Below, in pieces: positions 1-7,374 of a stretch of 11,292 nt of DNA; positions within the stretch are counted from its first letter, which is position 1; each line of letters opens with the position of its first letter. The DNA lies in NCBI GenBank assembly GCA_023391955.1, contig JAEWAA010000335.1, forward strand, positions 1 through 11,292, in the 5' to 3' direction. Origin of the DNA: Bacillota bacterium. GTDB lineage: Bacteria; Bacillota; Bacilli; Paenibacillales; NBRC-103111. Made by a program: the position numbers and the translations under genes. Under the pieces are notes generated by a model. The model worked only from the letters and a program-made list of their open reading frames with translations. It was not told the origin of the DNA and made no database searches.

Positions 1-1
1 T

Positions 2-178
2 TATGAGCCTCTTGCGCTGTCCACCATCCTGCAGCTGATGGTGGCATTCCTCATCGGAGGCGGGCTCGAGGGATTAAGCGCCGTGATCTTCTGGCTGTTC
101 ACCGGCTTGGCCTTTATGCCGCCGCCGCAGGAAGAACTAGCCCCCCAAGGTGAGGGGAACGCCCAACTCACTTCTTAG
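2..178 (+). CDS. C-terminal end of a membrane protein, probable O-antigen ligase/polymerase (Wzy-like), cut by the left edge
   Basis: An open frame enters from the left edge and ends at TAG 176-178, leaving 58 residues. It begins YEPLALSTILQLMVAFLIGG. A hydrophobic stretch of about 35 residues contains a small Gly-rich turn (GGGLEG) and then FWLFTGLAF, which reads as one or two membrane helices. A polar, Pro/Glu-rich cytoplasmic-type tail closes the protein (PPPQEELAPQ). O-antigen ligase/WzyC-family proteins often end with a final helix of this FW-L-GL style and a short polar tail, and the next genes are a glycosyltransferase and a flippase, so a polymerase or ligase of the same polysaccharide pathway is the best guess. 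The diagnostic periplasmic loop is outside the window. The gene stops 18 bases before the next start and is probably in the same operon. Any other polytopic protein of the locus remains possible. Confidence 0.6.
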   Translation, partial: YEPLALSTILQLMVAFLIGGGLEGLSAVIFWLFTGLAFMPPPQEELAPQGEGNAQLTS

Positions 179-196
179 AAAAAAGGAGACGTCCAT

Positions 197-1315
197 ATGT
201 CGGGAAAACGGATTGTTGTAGTCAACCACGTAGCGGAGCTGGGAGGCGCCGAACGGGTGCTGATGGATATGCTGGCCCATCTGGACAAGGAGAAGTTCCA
301 GGTGGAAATGATCTTCCTGTCGGAGGGGCGGCTGGTGGAGGCGGCCAAGGGTTTTGGCTGCAATGTCCATGTGGTCAACTCCGGGCGCATCCGCAGCCCC
401 AGGGAATATTGGAGAACGATCTCCTTCATCCGACGGGTCATCCGCCAGTCGGCAGCGCAGATGGTGGTGAGCTGGGCGCCCAAACCCCATTTTTACGGGG
501 GAGTGGCCGCTATGCTGGAGGGCAAACCCAGCATCTGGTGGCAGCACGGGGTTCCCACGGGAACGCTCTTCGACAAGGTGGTCAGCCGGATTCCGGCGGA
601 GGCTATCCTTTGTCCCTCCCAAAGCGTCCGGGACGCCCAGGCTTCGTTAAGCCCCAAGAAATACGTGGATGTCAATTATCCCGGCATCAATAAGGAGACG
701 TTTTTCTATAGCAGCGAGCTGCGGGCGGCCATCCGCCGGGAGTACAGCATCCCGGAGGATGCTTTTGTATTTGCCTTCATCGGCAGGCTGCAGCGCTGGA
801 AACGGACCGATGTGGTGATCGAAGCCTTCAAGAAAGCATTGGCCGGACAGCCTGCGCGCCTGCTGATTGTAGGCGGAGCACAGTTCGGAGTGGAAAAGGA
901 TTATGAAGCCGGGCTGAAGGATCTGGTTGCCCGCAGCGGTCTGGAGGAGCAGGTCATCTTCGCCGGCCATCAGCATCAGGTGGAGCGCTTCATCTCCGCC
1001 AGTGACGCGGTGGTGCACAGCTCCCTGTTCGAACCCTTCGGCATGGTTGTGGTGGAGGCGATGGCGGCAGGGCGGCCGGTACTGGCCGTGGGTAAGGGTG
1101 GTCCCGCCGAAATTATCCGGCATGGAGTGGACGGTTATCTCTACGACGGCAGCGCCGAAGAGCTGGCTGGCTATATGGCGGAGGTTTACGGGGACCGGAA
1201 CTTGACCCGCAGGGTAGGGGACGAAGCCAAGAAAACCATCGATTCCCGCTTTACCGCACGGATTATGGCGGACCGGTTCGCCCACGTTATGGAAGAGAGG
1301 ATGGCCAACGGATAG
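197..1315 (+). CDS. GT4-family glycosyltransferase (first of six in the window)
   Basis: A 372-residue retaining glycosyltransferase with a GT-B fold (two Rossmann domains), expected to act on the cytoplasmic face of the membrane and add one sugar from a nucleotide-sugar donor to the growing lipid-linked oligosaccharide. The N-terminal domain opens with a beta strand and a Gly-rich loop ending in GGAER (residues 16-20), the usual acceptor-side signature. The C-terminal donor domain starts near residue 190 with FAFIGRLQRWKRTD; K202 and R203 sit where the family keeps a basic pair for the donor phosphates. The E-x7-E motif is intact (E279 and E287 in FEPFGMVVVEAMAAG), followed by a GGPAEI loop. 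Length is normal for the family. The ATG has AAGGAG at 183-188, eight bases upstream. Donor sugar and linkage cannot be inferred. It lies between the probable polymerase and the flippase, with only 3 bases before the latter. Confidence 0.93.
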   Translation: MSGKRIVVVNHVAELGGAERVLMDMLAHLDKEKFQVEMIFLSEGRLVEAAKGFGCNVHVVNSGRIRSPREYWRTISFIRRVIRQSAAQMVVSWAPKPHFYGGVAAMLEGKPSIWWQHGVPTGTLFDKVVSRIPAEAILCPSQSVRDAQASLSPKKYVDVNYPGINKETFFYSSELRAAIRREYSIPEDAFVFAFIGRLQRWKRTDVVIEAFKKALAGQPARLLIVGGAQFGVEKDYEAGLKDLVARSGLEEQVIFAGHQHQVERFISASDAVVHSSLFEPFGMVVVEAMAAGRPVLAVGKGGPAEIIRHGVDGYLYDGSAEELAGYMAEVYGDRNLTRRVGDEAKKTIDSRFTARIMADRFAHVMEERMANG

Positions 1316-1318
1316 CCT

Positions 1319-2623
1319 ATGAAAAAATTATTCTTCTCCAGCTTCGCCGTCAACATTCTGGTGATGGCGCTAAATATGGGTACGGGCATTATTATGGCCC
1401 GTTACCTGGGCCCCTACGGCCGTGGCGAGCTGGCGATGGCTACCCGCTGGGCGGTTCTGTTCGCCGGGCTGTCCACCTTAGGGCTTCCCGGCGCCATGAT
1501 CTACCTCGGCAAAAACTTCAAGGAAAAGCAGCGGGAAATCTTCGGTGCTTTTCTGATGACTGGAGCCTTGGTAGGGCTGGCCGCCTTGGTCATCTGCCAG
1601 CTCCTGACTCTGGTGATTATGTCCGGCGAGACCCAAGAGATGATTCTGCTGGGGCAGCTGGCGCTGTTGGCTCTGCCTTTTGCCGTGATGACGGACGGTC
1701 TGATCGGCACCCTGCAGAGCTTCAACAGCTTCCGCAAGGTGCTGCTCACCCGGATCCTCAATCCCATGGGCACACTTGCAGCCCTTGCCGGGCTGATTCT
1801 CACCGGGAACGTCACCGTGTTCAACATTATCCTGCTGAATGTCATCTGGGGAGCGGCTACCTTTTTCCTCATCATCTACTGGATCTTCAAGGTGATGAAG
1901 CCCAAGTTCACAAGGCTGTTTGCCAATGCAAAAATGCTGCTCCAATACGGTGTGAAAATCTACGCGTCATCGCTGGTGCAGGTATTCGGCGGAAGCTTCG
2001 ACCAGATTCTGCTGTCGCTGACCCTAAGCGCCTATGCGCTGGGCATCTACACTGTAGCCTCCAGCATCGGCAGTATTCTCCCCTCCATTCTGTACGGAGC
2101 CTTGAACGTATTCCTGGCCCCGCGCCTGATGGACTTCAGCGGGGAGCAGCGGAGGCGGGAGGTCAGCCGGATTCACGCCATCTTCTTTTATGGGACGGCG
2201 GTGGCTGCTGCCTGCGGCTGTCTGGTGCTTCCGTTTGTGATTCCGTTTATGTACGGGCAGGAGTTTTCCGAAGCGGTGCTGTTGGGGATCATTCTGCTGC
2301 TCACATCACCGGTGAAAATCGGCTACTCCATTCTGCTTAACTTTTTCGCCGCTGAGGGCAAGTTCAATGTGTTGAGCAAGACGGAAATCATCGGCCTGGT
2401 CACAGGCTTCGGGGCGCTGCTGATTCTGGTCCGTTTTACCGGCGCTGCCGGAGCGGCTTGGGCCTTGGGGACGGCCAACCTGGCCAAGTGGGGTTATCTG
2501 ATTTTCCAGGCCAAAAAGCTCAAGGTTCCGGTTGCCGGGCTGTTCCGGCTTCAGCCGGGAGAGGTGCTGGCACTCCTGCGCGGATTCCAGCTGAAGAAGC
2601 CCTTGCCCAAGGTTCCCCAATGA
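1319..2623 (+). CDS. Polysaccharide flippase, MOP superfamily (Wzx-like)
   Basis: A 434-residue polytopic membrane protein, almost wholly hydrophobic, with short basic loops. I count about 12 possible helices, for example near residues 8-28, 45-63, 75-101, 108-128, 152-172, 172-192, 288-311, 318-340 and 355-373. The N-terminal ARYLGPYGRG (residues 27-36), just after the first helix, is the typical loop of Wzx/RfbX-type polysaccharide transporters. Members move undecaprenyl-diphosphate-linked oligosaccharide repeats across the cytoplasmic membrane, and this role fits the surrounding glycosyltransferases. Length is normal for the family. The start ATG lies 3 bases after the upstream stop, with only a weak GGA (1310-1312) in front, so translation is probably coupled to the preceding gene. 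The basic tail (LKKPLPK near the C-terminus) should be cytoplasmic. A MATE or MurJ relative is less likely given the context and this motif. Confidence 0.92.
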   Translation: MKKLFFSSFAVNILVMALNMGTGIIMARYLGPYGRGELAMATRWAVLFAGLSTLGLPGAMIYLGKNFKEKQREIFGAFLMTGALVGLAALVICQLLTLVIMSGETQEMILLGQLALLALPFAVMTDGLIGTLQSFNSFRKVLLTRILNPMGTLAALAGLILTGNVTVFNIILLNVIWGAATFFLIIYWIFKVMKPKFTRLFANAKMLLQYGVKIYASSLVQVFGGSFDQILLSLTLSAYALGIYTVASSIGSILPSILYGALNVFLAPRLMDFSGEQRRREVSRIHAIFFYGTAVAAACGCLVLPFVIPFMYGQEFSEAVLLGIILLLTSPVKIGYSILLNFFAAEGKFNVLSKTEIIGLVTGFGALLILVRFTGAAGAAWALGTANLAKWGYLIFQAKKLKVPVAGLFRLQPGEVLALLRGFQLKKPLPKVPQ

Positions 2624-2634
2624 AAAGTGCTTAT

Positions 2635-2640
2635 AAAGGA
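2635..2640 (+). promoter_or_regulatory. Ribosome binding site that decides the start of the GT2 gene
   Basis: AAAGGA lies 11 bases before the ATG at 2652. It directly abuts the upstream in-frame ATG at 2640 and so cannot serve it, which is why 2652 is chosen as the start. Confidence 0.55.
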
Positions 2641-2651
2641 TGGTAGATAGC

Positions 2652-3626
2652 ATGATGTTAACTGTGGTAATCCCTTCTTACAAACGTCCGCGGGAGCTGG
2701 CCAACTGCTTGGCGGGCATCGACGCCCAGGAGCGGCAGCCGGATGAGGTGATAGTGGTTTGCCGTGAGGAGGATGCCGGCACGCTGGAGTTTGTGGAACA
2801 GTGGGAGGCGGCTCCCGCAGGTTACATCAAGCGCCATGTGCAGGTTACAAAACCCGGCGTCATCCACGCCATGCAGACGGGAGTAGAGCATGCCTCCGGC
2901 GACATTGTTGCCTTCATCGATGATGATGCGGTGCCCTGGAAGGATTGGGCGGGGCGGCTGCTGGACTATTACCGGGACCCGCAGGTAGGGGGCGTCGGCG
3001 GCCGGGACATGATTGCCGGCCGGGACCATACCGTCAAGAAGCCGGTGGTGGGCCGGGTCACCTGGTACGGCAAGCTTATTGGCAACCATGACCAGGGTTA
3101 TGGCGGTGCCCGCGAGGTGGATGTGCTGAAGGGTGTGAATATGTCCTTTCGTACACCGCTGGTGAAATTCCCGGAATTTATGAAGGGAAAAGGTGCACAG
3201 GTGCATTTTGAGGTGTTCCTGTGTTTGCGCATCCGGCGGCTGGGCTACAAGCTGATTTATGATCCGGAGCTGCGGGTGGACCATTACCCCGCAACCCGTC
3301 ATGATATCGATCAGCGCAATGCCATTGTCCGTGATGCGGTGGCCAATGCCTCCTTTAATCTCAGCGTGGCGCTGCTGCACGGGCTGCCGGCTTACCGCCG
3401 TCCGGCACGGATCGCCTACGGGGTGCTGGTGGGGGACCGCCGCATGCCGGGAGTGGCGCGGGTGCTCTACGGAGCCGCCAAGGGTGACCGGGCGGTGATG
3501 CAGACCTTCCTGCCCTCCATGAAAGGACAACTGGAGGGTGTGCTGTTTTATCTCCGCCATACGGATGCGGATGCAGATGCACCGTCCAGGCAGCAGCTTC
3601 AATTGAAGGAGGGTCAACGCACGTGA
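2652..3626 (+). CDS. GT2-family glycosyltransferase
   Basis: A 324-residue inverting-type glycosyltransferase with a GT-A fold. It begins with the classic first strand MMLTVVIPSYKRP (residues 1-13). The metal- and donor-binding motif is FIDDDAVPW, with the acidic run at D90-D92. The probable catalytic-base region is VHFEVFLCLRIRRLGYK, with E187 in the position of the usual ED/WED acidic residue, followed by YDPELRVDHYPATR, a common ending of WcaA-like GT2 domains. The last ~90 residues are basic and partly hydrophobic and may contact the membrane. It is the only GT2 in a locus otherwise made of GT4 enzymes, so it should contribute an inverted linkage; the donor is unknown. An in-frame ATG at 2640 would add four residues (MVDS) but has no properly spaced ribosome binding site. 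The gene ends in a 4-base overlap (GTGA) with the next. Confidence 0.92.
   Translation: MMLTVVIPSYKRPRELANCLAGIDAQERQPDEVIVVCREEDAGTLEFVEQWEAAPAGYIKRHVQVTKPGVIHAMQTGVEHASGDIVAFIDDDAVPWKDWAGRLLDYYRDPQVGGVGGRDMIAGRDHTVKKPVVGRVTWYGKLIGNHDQGYGGAREVDVLKGVNMSFRTPLVKFPEFMKGKGAQVHFEVFLCLRIRRLGYKLIYDPELRVDHYPATRHDIDQRNAIVRDAVANASFNLSVALLHGLPAYRRPARIAYGVLVGDRRMPGVARVLYGAAKGDRAVMQTFLPSMKGQLEGVLFYLRHTDADADAPSRQQLQLKEGQRT
3606..3612 (+). promoter_or_regulatory. Strong ribosome binding site for the GTG start at 3623
   Basis: AAGGAGG lies 10 bases before GTG 3623, inside the end of the GT2 gene. It supports the non-ATG start, which overlaps the upstream stop by four bases, an arrangement typical of translational coupling. 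Confidence 0.75.
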
Positions 3627-4780
3627 ATATTCTGCTCTCCATCCATCATTATATGGACAAAAATGCCGGGGCCCCCGGTGTCACCTACCGGCTGGCAGAG
3701 GAATACCGGCAGCTGGGGCATAACGTGGAGCTGTTTTCCTTCGATGAGCTGCCCAAGGATCTGCCAGAATCCCTGACCACATTGCTCTATCCCCAGTACC
3801 TGCACGCCCGGTGCCGGAAGCTGCAGAGAGAAGGGCGGCTGGATGTCATCGATGCTTCCAGTGGAGATATTTGGTTCCACCTCCGGATGCGCCAAAGGGG
3901 CGGAGATACAATAGCCGTCACCCGCAGCCACGGCCTGGAGCATATGGCCCATGAAGCCAGAGTGGAGCGGGCCAGACTCGGTGAAATGAAGCTTTCGTGG
4001 AAATATCCCATCTATCACGGCGGATACCGGCTGTGGGAGGTGGCCCAATCCTTCCGGCAGGCGGACGGGGCGGTGCTTTTGAACAAGGATGAATACCGGT
4101 ACGCTGCGGACCGCTTCGGGCTGTACCATTCCCGGGTCATCGGCAATGGGGTGCCGGATTATCTCTTGGACCTGCCGCTTGCGCCTACGCCTCTACAGGA
4201 GGGAACGCCGATAGGCATCGCTTTTATCGGCAGCTACATTCCCCGCAAGGGAACGGAGTTTGCCGCCAAGGGTTTGGCGCCTGTTCTGGAGCGCTACCCC
4301 AACGCGGAGATCACCTTCCTGGGCACCCAGTGCCCGCCGGAAAAGGTGCATGCGGATTATGATCCCCGGTTTCACAGCCGGATTCATGTGGTTCCCCGTT
4401 ATGAGCATTCCGCGCTGCCGGAGCTTTTGGCTGGGCACCAGATTCTTTTGTTCCCCTCTCTCAGTGAGGGAATGCCGCTGTCGCTTCTGGAGGCAATGGC
4501 CTGCGGGCTGGCTCCGGTAGCAAGCCTGATTCCCGGCCCCAATGATATTATCAGCCACATGGATAACGGCCTGGGTGTTCCTGCCCGAGACGGGGAGGCC
4601 ATCACCGAAGCGCTGGGTACTCTTTTGGAAAACAGGGAGTTATTGCACCGGCTGCGGACCAAGGCATGGGAGAAGGCACAGGATTACAGCTGGCGGCGGA
4701 TTGCCGAGGATACGCTGGCCTATTATGAGCATTGTGCGGAACGGAAGGCGGATAGCGCCAAGCTTAGATCGATAGGATGA
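3623..4780 (+). CDS. GT4-family glycosyltransferase (GTG start)
   Basis: A 385-residue GT-B enzyme. The N-terminal domain begins NILLSIHHYMDKNAGAPGVT, with the acceptor-side Gly-rich loop at about residues 14-19 and then an amphipathic helix ending in GH, as in most GT4 proteins. The C-terminal donor domain begins near IAFIGSYIPRKGTEF, where R and K occupy the donor-phosphate positions. The E-x7-E motif is intact (E282 and E290 in SEGMPLSLLEAMACG). The last ~50 residues form the helical tail that folds back on the N-terminal domain (ENRELLHRL...YSWRRIAEDTLAYY). It should add one sugar to the lipid-linked repeat. The start is a GTG inside the upstream stop, with a strong AAGGAGG in front. The gene ends 7 bases before the next start. 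Donor and linkage are not predictable. Confidence 0.92.
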   Translation: MNILLSIHHYMDKNAGAPGVTYRLAEEYRQLGHNVELFSFDELPKDLPESLTTLLYPQYLHARCRKLQREGRLDVIDASSGDIWFHLRMRQRGGDTIAVTRSHGLEHMAHEARVERARLGEMKLSWKYPIYHGGYRLWEVAQSFRQADGAVLLNKDEYRYAADRFGLYHSRVIGNGVPDYLLDLPLAPTPLQEGTPIGIAFIGSYIPRKGTEFAAKGLAPVLERYPNAEITFLGTQCPPEKVHADYDPRFHSRIHVVPRYEHSALPELLAGHQILLFPSLSEGMPLSLLEAMACGLAPVASLIPGPNDIISHMDNGLGVPARDGEAITEALGTLLENRELLHRLRTKAWEKAQDYSWRRIAEDTLAYYEHCAERKADSAKLRSIG

Positions 4781-4787
4781 TGAGACG

Positions 4788-6005
4788 ATGCGAATACTGC
4801 AAATGGTGGATTACTTCGGCAACTTCGGCGGTTTGGAGCGGTTTGTCTATAACTTCTCTCTGGAGCTGTTGGCCGAAGGACATGATACAGTAGTCACGGC
4901 GCTGGAGGCAGAGGAAACGGACTGGGGCGCACAAGCGGTTCCCGTGGTTCATGTGGGGGCGATGGAGAATTGGGAGGCCACCATCCGCGATTACCAACCG
5001 GACCTGATTATCTGGCACCAAAGCACCCGCTCCAGCGAGATCGTGCACCGGCTGGCGGAGGCGTATCCCATTCTTGCTACAGTTCATGCGCCGATTTGCC
5101 CGGCAGGGGGAAGGTTGTTTCGGGATAAGGATGAAATCTGCTGCAAGCCGGGAGGTCTGGGCTGTCTGCCCCGCTGGTACATGCGCAAGTGCGGCACCAG
5201 CACAAGCCCCAAGGCTGCGCTTCAAGGACTTGTGCAGTACAACTCCGCGATTAAGGCCTTGAAGGCCTGCCGGAGAATCTATACGGTCAGCAAATCTCTG
5301 AAGGATTTCCTCGTTATCGATGGTATACCCGAAAACAACGTCATCATCTTCGACAACACCCTGGGCGGGCTGGCCCAGTTCTATCCGGAGCTGGCTCCCG
5401 TGGCCTCCGATGCCAAGGAGCTGAAGCTTCTGTACATCGGCCGCCTGGTGTACACCAAGGGCGTCCAATATTTCCTCAAGTCCATCCAGCTGCTCCGGGA
5501 CAGAGGCATTGAAGCCACTGGAACGGTGGTGGGGGACGGCTGGTACAGCGGCAAGCTGAAAAGCATGGCGGAGGAGTTGGGCATCGCCGATGCCGTCCAG
5601 TTCGTGGGCAAGGTAGCCGGGCAGGAGGTTCACCAGTGGTACGAACGCTCCGATGTGGCGGTGGTGCCCTCCATCTGGCCGGAGCCGGCGGGGCTGGTGG
5701 TTCCCGAAGCCAGGGCGCTGGGCAAGCCGGTAGTGGTCTTCGACTCTGGCGGGCTGCCGGAGTGGAGCCAGTGGATGGACGGCATTTATGTCTCCCGCCA
5801 TGCCGATGCGGAGGATCTGGCGGATACGGTGGAGACGGCGTGGAACCATTTGCGCCAGGGAACGGCAGCAAGCGTTGGAGCTGCTGCAGGAGTGGGCCGG
5901 ACGGTCCCGGCACAAGCGGAAGCGGAGCCGGAATACCGGCGCATTAATATCATCGAAGCATTGCAGTTGTATATCGGCGGGCTCCCCCAAAAGGTATCGG
6001 AATAA
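4788..6005 (+). CDS. GT4-family glycosyltransferase with a Cys-rich segment and a probable internal double frameshift near its end
   Basis: A 405-residue GT-B enzyme. The N-terminal loop is GNFGGLERF (residues 11-19). After an H100 strand comes a cysteine-rich segment, C104, C118, C119, C126 and C135, of the kind seen in a subset of GT4 enzymes; it could bind metal or be structural. The donor domain starts near LLYIGRLVYTKGVQY, and E-x7-E is present (E299 and E307 in WPEPAGLVVPEARALG). Residues 358-376 (GTAASVGAAAGVGRTVPAQ) do not look like the rest: third-position GC drops to about 8 of 19, whereas the +1 frame gives 15 of 19 and reads ERQQALELLQEWAGRSRHK. Removing one G at 5858-5860 and adding one A at 5914-5915 would restore that segment without changing total length. 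The last codons and the stop come from a repeat starting at 5984. AGGA at 4774-4777 serves the ATG. Despite the anomaly, the catalytic core is intact. Confidence 0.9.
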   Translation: MRILQMVDYFGNFGGLERFVYNFSLELLAEGHDTVVTALEAEETDWGAQAVPVVHVGAMENWEATIRDYQPDLIIWHQSTRSSEIVHRLAEAYPILATVHAPICPAGGRLFRDKDEICCKPGGLGCLPRWYMRKCGTSTSPKAALQGLVQYNSAIKALKACRRIYTVSKSLKDFLVIDGIPENNVIIFDNTLGGLAQFYPELAPVASDAKELKLLYIGRLVYTKGVQYFLKSIQLLRDRGIEATGTVVGDGWYSGKLKSMAEELGIADAVQFVGKVAGQEVHQWYERSDVAVVPSIWPEPAGLVVPEARALGKPVVVFDSGGLPEWSQWMDGIYVSRHADAEDLADTVETAWNHLRQGTAASVGAAAGVGRTVPAQAEAEPEYRRINIIEALQLYIGGLPQKVSE

Positions 6006-6034
6006 GCTACAGAGCATCCCTTCACTTTTGGGGG
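5984..6034 (+). repeat. 51-bp inverted-end repeat, copy 1
   Basis: Starts CCCCCAAAAG and ends CTTTTGGGGG, a perfect 10-bp terminal inverted repeat. The core contains TCGGAATAAGCTACAGAGC and then TTCA. It overlaps the 3' end of the GT4 gene and supplies the codons for the final PQKVSE and the TAA stop. Confidence 0.85.
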
Positions 6035-6050
6035 TTATGATCTGGGGGCG

Positions 6051-6101
6051 CCCCCGAAAGTAGTCGGAATAAGCAACAGAGCTTTTCTTCACTTTTGGGG
6101 G
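6051..6101 (+). repeat. 51-bp inverted-end repeat, copy 2
   Basis: Same length and layout as copy 1: CCCCCGAAAG at the left, CTTTTGGGGG at the right (9 of 10 paired, plus a possible G-U), core TCGGAATAAGCAACAGAGC. It is separated from copy 1 by 16 bases containing GGGGGCG, so that GGGGGCGCCCCC (6044-6055) forms a perfect 12-bp palindrome at the junction. Confidence 0.85.
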
Positions 6102-6118
6102 TATTTTATTCGGGGGCT

Positions 6119-6169
6119 CCCCCGAAAGTAATCGGAATAAGCTACAGAGCGCCTCTTCACTTTTGGGGG
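6119..6169 (+). repeat. 51-bp inverted-end repeat, copy 3
   Basis: Third copy with the ends CCCCCGAAAG and CTTTTGGGGG and core TCGGAATAAGCTACAGAGC. It is separated from copy 2 by 17 bases (AT-rich, then GGGGGCT). Together the three copies fill nearly all of the untranslated gap 6006-6194; the remaining 25 bases carry only an AT-rich stretch and the weak ribosome binding site of the next gene. There is no T-run that would make any copy an ordinary terminator. Confidence 0.85.
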
Positions 6170-6194
6170 TAATTATATCAAAGCGGGTGGTCAT

Positions 6195-7355
6195 ATGAGT
6201 ACCAAGGTGTTGGCCGGATGCTCCACTCCCTTCGGCATGGGGGGACTGGGAGGACATCTGCAGTTTATATGCAAGGCGATGGAGACGGCCGGTGTGGAGG
6301 CCGAGGTCTACTGCCGGGGGACCCCGGCGAGGCCCGGATTTGTAGGTGTGCCCAACCCGGTGTGGGACAAATGGCTGCGCTACACACCCGTCCGCTGGCT
6401 TCCCTCTAAGCAGGTGTATTGGAGCGGGATGCAGTTTGATAAGGCCGTTGCCGACGTTTACCCATCTTGCTACAGTGTGTATCATTCCTTCCCCGGCTTT
6501 GCCGAAGCTACCTTCCGCAAGGTCAAGGCCAACGGCGGTGTAACGGTGCTGGAGGCGGCCACCACCCATGCGGAGGATGTATACGTGATTACCGAAGCGG
6601 AGCATAAAAAGCGGAACATCGGCGGCAATCCCTTCTCCCGGGAATGGGTGGAGCGGGTGGTGCGGGAGTACGAGCTGGCGGACTATATTACCGTCGCCTC
6701 CCGGCTGCAAGCCGAAAGCTTTCTCCGCCGCGGCTTTGACGAGGAGCGGATTCTGTATTCGCCCTTGGGCATCGATACCGCCCGGTTTTCTCCGGCAGCG
6801 GAGGTGGGGGAAGCGGGGAAGGACGGCGTATTCCGCATCATCCAGGTTGGCCAAATCTCCATCCGCAAGGGGTACCACTACCTTCTGGACGCGGTGGAAA
6901 AGCTGGGTGACCCGGATATTGAGGTGGTGCTGGTAGGCGGCATCGGCTGGCGCTCTATTGCCAAGTCCCTGGAGGAATACCGCAGCCGCGGCGTCCGGAT
7001 CACCTGCGCCCCCGGCGATCCGCTGCCCGCCTTGCGCAGGGCAAGCTTGTATGTCCATTCCTCGGTGGAGGACGGCTTCGGCCTCGCCCCTCTGGAGGCC
7101 ATGTCTGCCGGGCTGCCGGCGGTGGTGACGGACATGACAGGCATGAAGGATGTCATCGGCAACGGACGCAACGGATTTATCGTGCCCAGCCGGGATACGG
7201 ATGCCTTAGCGGAGTGCATTGCACTCCTGAAGGGCAACGAGAACCTGCGCCGGCAGATGGGGCAGGCGGCTAGGGCGACGGCGCTGGAATACGATACGGC
7301 GCAATGCACCCGCCGGTACGCCGAGCTGCTGAAGCCGGTGTGGAACGTTGGCTGA
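6195..7355 (+). CDS. GT4-family glycosyltransferase with Asp in place of the first Glu of E-x7-E
   Basis: A 386-residue GT-B enzyme. The N-terminal strand and Gly-rich loop are LAGCSTPFGMGGLGGHLQ (residues 6-23). The interdomain region includes ITVASRLQAESFLRRGF and YSPLGIDTARF, the standard GT4 hinge. The donor domain begins RIIQVGQISIRKGYHYLL, with K225 and its preceding Arg at the donor-phosphate position. The usual E-x7-E appears as D293 and E301 in EDGFGLAPLEAMSAG: the first acidic residue is Asp, although the Glu just before it could partly compensate. The C-terminal helix ends YDTAQCTRRYAELL. It probably transfers a sugar in the same pathway. The ATG at 6195 has only a G-rich, imperfect ribosome binding site (GGGTGG at 6185-6190). 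It follows the 51-bp repeat array, so its expression may depend on read-through or on the folded RNA there. Confidence 0.92.
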   Translation: MSTKVLAGCSTPFGMGGLGGHLQFICKAMETAGVEAEVYCRGTPARPGFVGVPNPVWDKWLRYTPVRWLPSKQVYWSGMQFDKAVADVYPSCYSVYHSFPGFAEATFRKVKANGGVTVLEAATTHAEDVYVITEAEHKKRNIGGNPFSREWVERVVREYELADYITVASRLQAESFLRRGFDEERILYSPLGIDTARFSPAAEVGEAGKDGVFRIIQVGQISIRKGYHYLLDAVEKLGDPDIEVVLVGGIGWRSIAKSLEEYRSRGVRITCAPGDPLPALRRASLYVHSSVEDGFGLAPLEAMSAGLPAVVTDMTGMKDVIGNGRNGFIVPSRDTDALAECIALLKGNENLRRQMGQAARATALEYDTAQCTRRYAELLKPVWNVG

Positions 7356-7374
7356 GCGGGTGACGATGGGCTAA

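Noticed and set aside
2640..2651. Alternative earlier start of the GT2 gene
   Set aside because: ATG 2640 overlaps its only candidate ribosome binding site and adds four residues outside the GT2 first strand.
2658..3617. 319-codon open frame on the minus strand
   Set aside because: It is antisense to the GT2 gene, His/Gln-rich with no domain, and best explained as a shadow of high-GC codon usage.
5984..6169. CRISPR array
   Set aside because: There are only three units, with 51-bp repeats longer than the 16-17 base spacers; the spacers are themselves similar (GGGGGC ends), and no cas genes are nearby.
4764..7058. 764-codon open frame on the minus strand
   Set aside because: It runs antisense to three well supported glycosyltransferase genes and through the non-coding repeat array. 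Strong G/C third-position bias leaves the antisense frame free of stops, and the product has no recognisable domain.
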